From NCBI GenBank assembly GCA_963383645.1, contig OY726559.1:120952239-121016238 (forward strand): 64,000 nucleotides of DNA. The letters are read 5' to 3'. Position numbers and translations under genes: made by a program. Under the pieces are notes generated by a model. The model had not been told where the DNA came from, ran no database searches, and saw only the letters and a list, made by a program, of their open reading frames with translations. Positions within the stretch are counted from its first letter, which is position 1. Every line of letters begins with the position of its first letter. Below, one piece after another: positions 57,965-64,000 of this stretch. This DNA is from Muscardinus avellanarius. Lineage: Eukaryota > Chordata > Mammalia > Rodentia > Gliridae.

Positions 57965-58140
57965 ACCTGCCTTCCTTTACTCCGCCGACATGTACTGAGT
58001 ACCTCCTCTGGGCCAGACTCTGATGAGTCAGAGAAAAAAAGCAGTCTTTACTTTCCAAAAGTCCCTCCTGGCAGAACAGACAGACAGACAGAGGATTCTA
58101 AAAGAGGGTGGGGTGGAGAGTTGGGGGAGGAGCTGAAGAG
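57965..58140 (+). repeat. Ancient L2/MIR-like relic
   Basis: 'gtactgagtacctcctctgg' and a (GACA)n-containing 'gaacagacagacagacagag' segment resemble the old family at 11250-11560. Confidence 0.4.
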
Positions 58141-58191
58141 GGGCAAGGCGGCTGAGAGAGCCCATGATAGGTTACATTCTGAAAAGTAAAC

Positions 58192-58390
58192 AGGGCCCAT
58201 CATGGTGGTACACACCTATAACCCCTGTGCTTGGGAGGCAGAGATAGGAGGATCACAGGTTCAAGGAAAGTCTCATTTTCAAAATAAAAAATAAAAAGAG
58301 GTATAGCTCTGAGGTAGAATGCCTCTAGGTTCAATCACTACTACCACAAAAAGAACAAAAAAAAAAAAAAGAAAGAAAAGAAAAGAAAAA
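58192..58390 (+). repeat. B1-dID SINE just upstream of GJA5 exon 2
   Basis: Diverged element with a shortened head and a long A/GAAA tail. It ends about 410 bp before the splice acceptor. Confidence 0.85.
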
Positions 58391-58799
58391 GGTGACTGAG
58401 GTGTTTGGGTGAGTTGAGGGGTGGCATTTTGAATCTGGGTGTGTGATCCCCGAGCATCTGCAGGGAATCCCCCAGGCTACCCGGGCAAATGCAGATTCCT
58501 GGGGGCCACCCTGGAAGGAAGCTCCGCAAAGTAGAATTTCTGGGGGTTGAGCACAGAGCCCCGGATGTAACTCACGCCTCAGTCGATTTCCAAATCCTTG
58601 AGAGTGTGGAAGGCCAGCCCTCTCCTTGCTTCTAATCCTCCCTTTTCATTTGCTGGAGGGGGAGGGGGTGGGGGATAAACAGGACTTTTAGGGTACAACT
58701 GACCTCTAAGGAGCACTTTCTCGAGGAGCACAGTGATATGGATCAATGCCCAAAGCATAACGGGACGTTTTTCTTTCTCTCTCTCCCTCTCCGCCCCAG

Positions 58800-58833
58800 G
58801 TTGCAGCAGCCTCAGTCCCCTGCCTCTGGCAAG
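58800..58833 (+). other. GJA5: GJA5 exon 2, 5' untranslated part
   Basis: A pyrimidine tract (58768-58796) and CAG at 58797-58799 form a strong acceptor 34 bases before the start codon. An in-frame ATG at 58738 lies upstream of the acceptor, so it would be spliced out and is not the start. The start context 'gcaagatgg' has A at -3 and G at +4. Confidence 0.85.
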
Positions 58834-59889
58834 ATGGGCGACTGGACCTTCCTGGGGGAGTTCCTGGAGGAGGTCCACAAGCACTCCACGGTGATCGGCA
58901 AGGTCTGGCTCACCGTGCTGTTCATATTCCGCATGCTGGTGCTGGGCACGGCCGCCGAGTCCTCCTGGGGGGACGAGCAAGCCGATTTCCGCTGTGACAC
59001 GATCCAGCCCGGGTGCCAGAACGTCTGCTACGACCAGGCCTTCCCCATCTCCCACATCCGCTACTGGGTGCTGCAGATCATCTTCGTGTCCACGCCGTCC
59101 CTGGTGTACATGGGCCACGCCATGCACACGGTGCGCGTGCAGGAGAAGCGCAAGCTCCGGGAGGCAGAGCGCGCCAAGGAGCGTGGCAGCGCCTACGAGT
59201 ACGCAGTGGCTGAGAAGGCCGAGCCCACTTGCTGGGAGGAAGTGAACGGCAGGATCGTGCTGCAGGGCACCCTGCTCAACACCTACGTGTGCACCATCCT
59301 GATCCGCACCGCCATGGAGGTGGCCTTCATCGTGGGCCAGTACCTCCTCTACGGGATCTTTCTGAACACCCTCCATGTCTGCCGCCGCAGTCCCTGCCCG
59401 CACCCGGTCAACTGCTATGTGTCCCGGCCCACCGAGAAGAACGTCTTCATCGTCTTCATGCTGGCCGTGGCCGGGCTGTCCCTCTTCCTCAGCCTGGCTG
59501 AACTCTACCACCTGGGCTGGAAGAAGCTCCGCCAGCGGTTGGCCAAGCGCCAGCTCCCGGGCGCCGGCGCCGCTGCCGGCCTGGGCCAGGGCTGCACTCC
59601 TCCCCCGGACTTTAACCAGTGCCTGGAGAACGGCCCCGGGGCCAAGTATTTCGCCCCCTTCAGTCACAGCGCGGTCTCCCAGCAGAACACAGACAACCTG
59701 GCGGCCGAGCAGGCGCCCGGCCAGGAGCAGAGCCCCGGGGAGGGTTTCATCCACATGCGATATGGCCAGAAGCCTGAGGTTCCCAATGGAGTCTCCCCAG
59801 GTCACCGCCTGCCCCACGGCTACCAAGGTGACAAGCGGAGGCTCAGCAAGGCCAGCAGCAAGGCCAGGTCAGATGACCTATCAGTGTGA
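58834..59889 (+). CDS. GJA5: Connexin 40 (gap junction alpha-5 protein)
   Basis: A single uninterrupted coding exon of 351 codons. Six connexins form a hemichannel, and two docked hemichannels form a gap junction passing ions and small molecules between cells. Connexin 40 is known from atrial muscle, the conduction system and arterial endothelium. Visible features are: the start MGDWTFLG; four membrane segments (about 21-41, 76-95, 150-172, 203-225); extracellular loop 1 with cysteines 54, 61, 65 (C-x6-C-x3-C); loop 2 with cysteines 183, 188, 194 (C-x4-C-x5-C); a cytoplasmic loop rich in K/R/E (about 100-148); and a cytoplasmic tail ending [17 protein letters not shown]. The tail with 'SDDLSV' and the '[16 protein letters not shown]' block identify it as GJA5 among the alpha connexins. 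Human GJA5 has 358 residues as I recall it. The shortfall lies in the loop (about 116-122) and just after membrane segment 4 (about 236-250), where an Ala/Gly-rich stretch [11 protein letters not shown] occurs. All key residues are intact, so the gene looks functional. The exon is GC- and CpG-rich, unlike its surroundings. Confidence 0.98.
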   Translation: MGDWTFLGEFLEEVHKHSTVIGKVWLTVLFIFRMLVLGTAAESSWGDEQADFRCDTIQPGCQNVCYDQAFPISHIRYWVLQIIFVSTPSLVYMGHAMHTVRVQEKRKLREAERAKERGSAYEYAVAEKAEPTCWEEVNGRIVLQGTLLNTYVCTILIRTAMEVAFIVGQYLLYGIFLNTLHVCRRSPCPHPVNCYVSRPTEKNVFIVFMLAVAGLSLFLSLAELYHLGWKKLRQRLAKRQLPGAGAAAGLGQGCTPPPDFNQCLENGPGAKYFAPFSHSAVSQQNTDNLAAEQAPGQEQSPGEGFIHMRYGQKPEVPNGVSPGHRLPHGYQGDKRRLSKASSKARSDDLSV

Positions 59890-60804
59890 CCCTCCAGCCC
59901 GGGGCGACCGGTGGGGACAAAGGAGGCCCCGAGGGAGACTGTGTCCCTCTGACCCAAGCCCCTGGTCTCATCACTGCTCCTGGGGGTGGGGGGTGGGGGG
60001 GGGCTCGGTCACACTGGCATTGCTCATTAATTCTAGACGGTATGGCCAGGGCTCCAGGAGTATAGATATGTGGCTACCCACCGGGCTGGTCCCTCCCCAT
60101 CCTCTAGCCTCAGTGAAGAGGGTAGAGGAAGGGAAGAAATCCACGGCAAAATCTGGCTATCCTGAGAAGGATTGCCGCAAGAATAGAATACCAAGAACAT
60201 ACCAGCCAAGTCCCTAATGGCTTCCTTGACTCGGTCATCCTCCATCCACCGAGAGGACTCCCAAGTTCTCAGCCAATAGAGAAGGTCAAGTAACTTTGCA
60301 TCGTATGTGCTCTTGAACGCGAGCCATACACTCTTGGGCCTTACCTCGGAGTGATGGAGAGGCAGCTTTGAGCCGCCTTGGGCTGCCCCTCTTTCTAGCC
60401 AGTCTTCAAAAGGCACCCGAAGAACCTGACCAGCAGCCTTGACTTTACAAGGGCAGACGTCTCCCTTCCATGTTTCAGCCCTTCTTTCTGCCAGGGTGTG
60501 CCGGGTCACCGCCACACAGACTCCACCGGAACCCCTTCCGCTGCCTGCCGTCCCATAGCTCCTTTACATTTCAACCCAAGGACAGAGGCTCTCCTTGCCC
60601 CTCCCCCGGGGCTGCTCCTGCAGTGCTCCCCTAAAGACCTTATCACCAGGAAGGCACAAGAAGTCGTTGTCCATCCTCTGTCAGATCCTGAGATCACCAG
60701 CCTTGGAGGCCAGCGGGACTTCCCCCAGGACTTAGTAGAACAGAGAGAGCACTGCGCTTCTCAGGTTCCCCTTGGGGGAAAAATAATTCTGCTGTGAAGA
60801 TGAA

Positions 60805-60810
60805 AATAAA
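60805..60810 (+). terminator. Proximal poly(A) signal of GJA5 (candidate)
   Basis: AATAAA about 0.92 kb after the stop codon. Its downstream sequence is A/G-rich rather than GT-rich, so it is probably weaker than the distal signal. Confidence 0.4.
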
Positions 60811-61582
60811 AAGGAGAGAAGATGGGAAACTATTTTTTCCTCTTATTGAGATTCCTCTTACTGACTGCCAACGTAGACCGTCCAGGTGAGGTGTGATGAA
60901 AACTGTGGAGGTCCAGCTCTCTGCCTGGAGGTGGGGCAAAGAAGCCGTAGGGAGGGTCTCCAGCTCTTCCGGCAAGGGCCTTTAGAGTTCAGAGACTCCC
61001 ACGTCTCCCCGGGGCCCCTCTGACTGGCCCGGTGACTTCATTGGCTCCATAGTGGACAGCTGCCATTTTGAGTGCAGATAAAGGATGCTCGAATTGGATA
61101 CTGAGACTTAGAGTAACATCCTTACATCTTAGAATGCATGTGAGTGTGTGAGTGTGTGTGTGTGTGTGCACTGATAGGATGGCAAAGGGAAGAAGAGTCC
61201 TGATAAGAAAACTGTAGAGAAACTTGTGTCTTTCTAAACAGAAAGGCAGGAGAGGCAGGGCAGTGGGAGGTGCAGGTTCAGGAGACTTGGCCTCTGCCCA
61301 CCTGCCCATCTCTGGACCTTCCTGCTGAGATGTGTATGCTATTGGTGAACAGAGCTGGGGGGCGGACTGGGACACCACGTAAGAAGGAAGACTGGCTGTC
61401 CCAGGCCTCTGGAGGGGACACGTTTTTATCTGTTATCCGGCACTAGCACTAAGAGTTCTTCTTCTGTCTCTGAAATGTGTTTTGTGAAATGAACATTTTT
61501 TTCAAAGGGAAATTCTATGCAATCCGTCCTTGGTGGGAGGCTTTCAGGAAGGAAAAGGGAAGTAATATGTATAATTTGTCTT

Positions 61583-61588
61583 AATAAA
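61583..61588 (+). terminator. Distal poly(A) signal of GJA5 (candidate)
   Basis: AATAAA about 1.7 kb after the stop codon, followed by 'tttgtctcttcacctgtctc' and 'ttgtgcccatttc'. Confidence 0.65.
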
Positions 61589-61689
61589 ATTTGTCTCTTC
61601 ACCTGTCTCTCTTGTGCCCATTTCATATTGTGACTATAAGAGAAAGGTGGAGGGAGAGGGAGCCAGACATGCACAGGTCAAGAGCCCAG

Positions 61690-61870
61690 CTGCTGCTTTA
61701 CGTCTGGGCTCCAGCTGGCTACTCAGTATTGAAGACTTTGTTTCCTCATCTTTAAATTAGTAATATCTGACTCAAAGGATGGTTATGTGAAATATTTTTA
61801 ATAAAGAGTTCAGCAGAGTGCTTTGGGTACAACAATGTCATTAAACGGCAATTGCTATTCACTGTATTCA
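61690..61870 (+). repeat. MIR-type ancient SINE relic
   Basis: 'gctggctactcagtattgaa', 'tttcctcatctttaaattag' and 'gatggttatgtgaaatattt' follow MIR order. It begins right after the inferred end of GJA5. Confidence 0.75.
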
Positions 61871-63242
61871 TCATTATTATTTTGAATGCATAAGATTTTA
61901 AAATCTGGGATGTTGGGTGATGATTAGATTAACTAGATTAACTCACATGAAGTATCTAGTTCAAATAAAGTTAGGGATTCATTTGTTATCAATTTTTAGA
62001 ACCAAACAGCTCCAGAAAGTGATAAGAAAACACAGAAGAGGCGAAGCGTCAACCGGACCTTCGTGAGTGGCTAAGGCTTTAGCAACGTGGAGACCCTGAG
62101 GTGACTCTGAAACGGGTCTCAGTATCCCACTTTATAGATATGGAAACTGAGTCCCCAACAGTGGGGCAGCTTCTCACTGGCTTCTCTGATTGGGATCCCA
62201 TTTCTTTGAAAGAAGATAAATGATTCTTGCTCCAAACAAGGGTCAAGGGACCACTTAGTCCTTTTCCAGCAAATAGATGCCAAAGAAACAAAGGCTAGTA
62301 TGGAAAATAAACACGGTACTACCCACCAAGTGGTCTCAGCATCAGGGCAGGAAAGCTCTTTGGAAGAGATTGTGTGGAGAGATCCTAGAATACATCCTAG
62401 GGTCCCTGTGTTGAGATTCAGACGTGCACCTGGCAACTGTCCACGGCTAAGGTCCACTGTCCAAGGCCGGGAACCTGAATAGTCCAACTGGAAAGATGAC
62501 TCGGGACTCATTTTTTTTTTTCCTCCTAGGAAATAGTAGCACATGTCATCATTTTATCGACAGAGCTATAACATTTAATAGTTTATACACTCTCAGAGGG
62601 AAAAGCCCAAGGGATGTATTTTTTCAGGAAGATTTCAACCTCCTCATTTCTGCTCTCATTTTCTCTCCCCTCACCAAACGCTCATCACTAAAGAGCACCC
62701 CTCGGCGGATAATACAATGGACACACTCTGGATTTCAGGCCCCTTTCCTTAATTTCTCTCCTCTAATGCCAGATAAAACTAGAGTTTCTCCACCAGTATT
62801 TCAATCCAATGGTTAAAGAATTTAAAGGGGTGAGATGCTGATAATACTCCTATGAAGAGTCGTGGTATGAAGGAGTTGCAGATACTTTCCTAATGGCAAA
62901 TTTCGACAGGCAGAGAGACAAATAAAAGAACAGGACACCTTGGGGGTTGTGTGAAGTATGACTTTCATGATGTACAAATGAAAAAAAAAAAAAAACAGCA
63001 AAACTGCCCCAAATAAACCACCCACTTCCCAATCCTCAGGAGGTCCTGGAAGCCCCTGTCCATGCATAGGCCTTTTACAATAAACAGAATTTTCAAGTGA
63101 TAGATTAGTAACTAGAAAAGGGTTAGTGGTTTTCCCTGGTATCTGTTACCCAGTGATCATCAGAAGTAGATAGGGCCTTTAAGTTTTTACCATTCTTTCA
63201 ACTAGAAAAGAGGAAAGCTTTCATTTAACAAATTATTTATCA
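61871..63242. other. Intergenic sequence downstream of GJA5, nothing recognised
   Basis: Unique-looking. A short tandem 'tagattaac' pair occurs near 61925, with poly-T at 62512 and poly-A at 62980. No gene found; in human the next gene on this side is ACP6, which is not reached here. Confidence 0.5.
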
Positions 63243-63253
63243 AACAGCTATTT

Positions 63254-63397
63254 TTATTGGTGCATAGTTATTGTACAGATTAGTGGGTTTCATTGTGGCA
63301 TATTTGTACAAACATATAACTTGAAGCTTCACTCCCCAAACCCTTCCCTTGCTCTCCCTCCCTCCCTCTTTCTCTTACCTAAAAGTCTCCTTTCTTG
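63254..63397 (-). repeat. 5'-truncated L1 3' end (probable)
   Basis: Read on the minus strand it ends 'ctatgcaccaataaaaa' and is flanked by the exact 11-bp duplication 'aacagctattt' (63243-63253 and 63398-63408). Those are the features of target-primed LINE insertion. Assignment to L1 rests on the tail wording and is not certain. Confidence 0.65.
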
Positions 63398-63450
63398 AAC
63401 AGCTATTTCGAGCTGGCATTCTGTTGGGCTTTAAGAATGCAACTCCACAC

Positions 63451-63637
63451 ATGGACGTGAGAGTGCAAGCCTGTAATCCCAGTACAGGGGAGGCTGAAAC
63501 AGGAGGATTGCAGATTCTTGGCCAGCCTCAGCCACTTAGCAAGGCCCTCAGCAACTTAGTGAGTCCCTGTTTCAAAATTAATATTAAAATTAAATTAAAA
63601 TTAATGCCCCTGGTGTTCAATCCTCAATAAGAAAAAA
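63451..63637 (+). repeat. B1-dID SINE, type C
   Basis: 'catggacgtgagagtgcaag' to 'tggtgttcaatcctcaataa'. The linker is an ATTAAA-type repeat and the first part of the ID unit is missing. The last 360 bases of the window hold nothing I recognise. Confidence 0.85.
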
Positions 63638-64000
63638 TGAATACAATTTTATAAGCCACATATGGTCCCACCTTTTGTAGCTCTCAGTCTTATGGGGGAG
63701 GCCTTCTCATGCAAGTCAACAAGCTGCATAACTTTTAACTGTGGTGCATGACATGAATCATACAAACAAGTAGAAAGTGAGGTCTTCCCACTCACTGAAA
63801 CAGGTCTGACAGCTGAGCGCCAGCCACCGGTGAGCAGGGAAGAGCTCAGGCAGGTACCCAGTTCCTCCCAGGAAGTCCCAGAATACAGCTGCCCTTATTC
63901 CAGGCTGGCCTACCAGTTTTGAAAAACACAGAATTCAAGCAGCCACCTACAACACGTTGGGGCACCAACAGTTTCAAAACACACGTAAAATTTTCTGCAA

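Larger units (their letters stand above)
44673..58799 (+). other. GJA5: GJA5 intron 1 (inferred)
   Basis: Inferred 14.1-kb intron between the donor at 44673 and the acceptor ending 'ctctccgccccag' at 58799. It contains SINEs, MIRs, an ERV2-type solo LTR and microsatellites listed separately. The rest (for example 45.1-46.2 kb, 51.0-51.9 kb, 54.4-55.6 kb, 56.9-58.0 kb) is moderately GC-rich single-copy DNA in which cardiac or endothelial enhancers could lie; none can be proved from sequence alone. GJA5 also has an alternative first exon in some species, which I could not place. Confidence 0.55.
59890..61605 (+). other. GJA5: GJA5 3' untranslated region
   Basis: It runs from the stop codon to just past the AATAAA at 61583-61588, which is followed by T/GT-rich sequence (61590-61625) suited to cleavage. 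An earlier AATAAA at 60805-60810 could give a shorter transcript. With the inferred exon 1 the long form would be about 3 kb, in the range reported for connexin 40 mRNA. Inside are a G-run at 59985-60003 and a (GT)n at 61140-61169. Confidence 0.7.

Noticed and set aside
58738..58833. N-terminal extension of connexin 40 from an upstream in-frame ATG
   Set aside because: A strong splice acceptor lies between this ATG and the MGDW start, and connexins begin with MGDW.
58579..59826. 415-codon open frame antisense to GJA5
   Set aside because: It lies almost wholly opposite the GC-rich connexin exon, where stop codons are rare on both strands, and its protein resembles nothing known. It is explained by the GJA5 coding constraint.

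Overview
This is mammalian nuclear DNA holding one recognisable protein-coding gene, GJA5 (connexin 40), near the right end on the + strand. Over fifty SINEs fuse a B1-like (7SL-derived) head to an ID/tRNA-like tail. That B1-dID architecture belongs to squirrel-related rodents (Sciuridae, Aplodontiidae, Gliridae), so the host is probably a sciuroid or glirid rodent; the species cannot be fixed from this window. Three SINE types are used below. Type A has a head with 'ccccgcgcttgggagg' and a tail ending 'cttccaggaaccccagtacc'. Type B has 'cagcatttgggaggctgag' and a tail with 'gcccctgggttccatcccc'. Type C is older and more diverged, with 'acttgggaggctgag' and 'caacttagtgag'.

Layout. 1-8.1 kb is dominated by an old LTR provirus ('copy A', minus strand, 1262-8131) with a 6-bp target duplication, two LTRs, a tRNA-Lys-like primer site and a polypurine tract; SINEs and another LTR-like block have since entered it. 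8.1-31 kb is gene-free intergenic DNA with SINEs, ancient MIR/L2-type relics, one MaLR-type LTR and microsatellites. 31.0-36.6 kb holds a class-I-like LTR with leader and gag remnant, followed by a second copy ('copy B', + strand) of the same non-coding internal region found in copy A. A and B therefore form a diverged inverted pair about 25 kb apart. 36.6-44 kb is again intergenic.

GJA5. A GC- and purine-rich block ending in a consensus donor at 44672/44673 is the best candidate for the 5' non-coding exon and promoter. A 14.1-kb intron follows, then an acceptor at 58799/58800 and the single coding exon (CDS 58834-59889, 351 aa). The 3' UTR probably ends at the poly(A) signal at 61583. This non-coding exon 1 plus one coding exon layout is normal for connexin genes. 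In human the 5' side of GJA5 faces GJA8; GJA8 is not in this window, so the first 44 kb would be the GJA8-GJA5 spacer.

No tRNA, rRNA, CRISPR or other protein gene was found. Almost all other open frames lie in repeats, microsatellites or antisense to GJA5. Repeat boundaries and percent identities were judged by eye.
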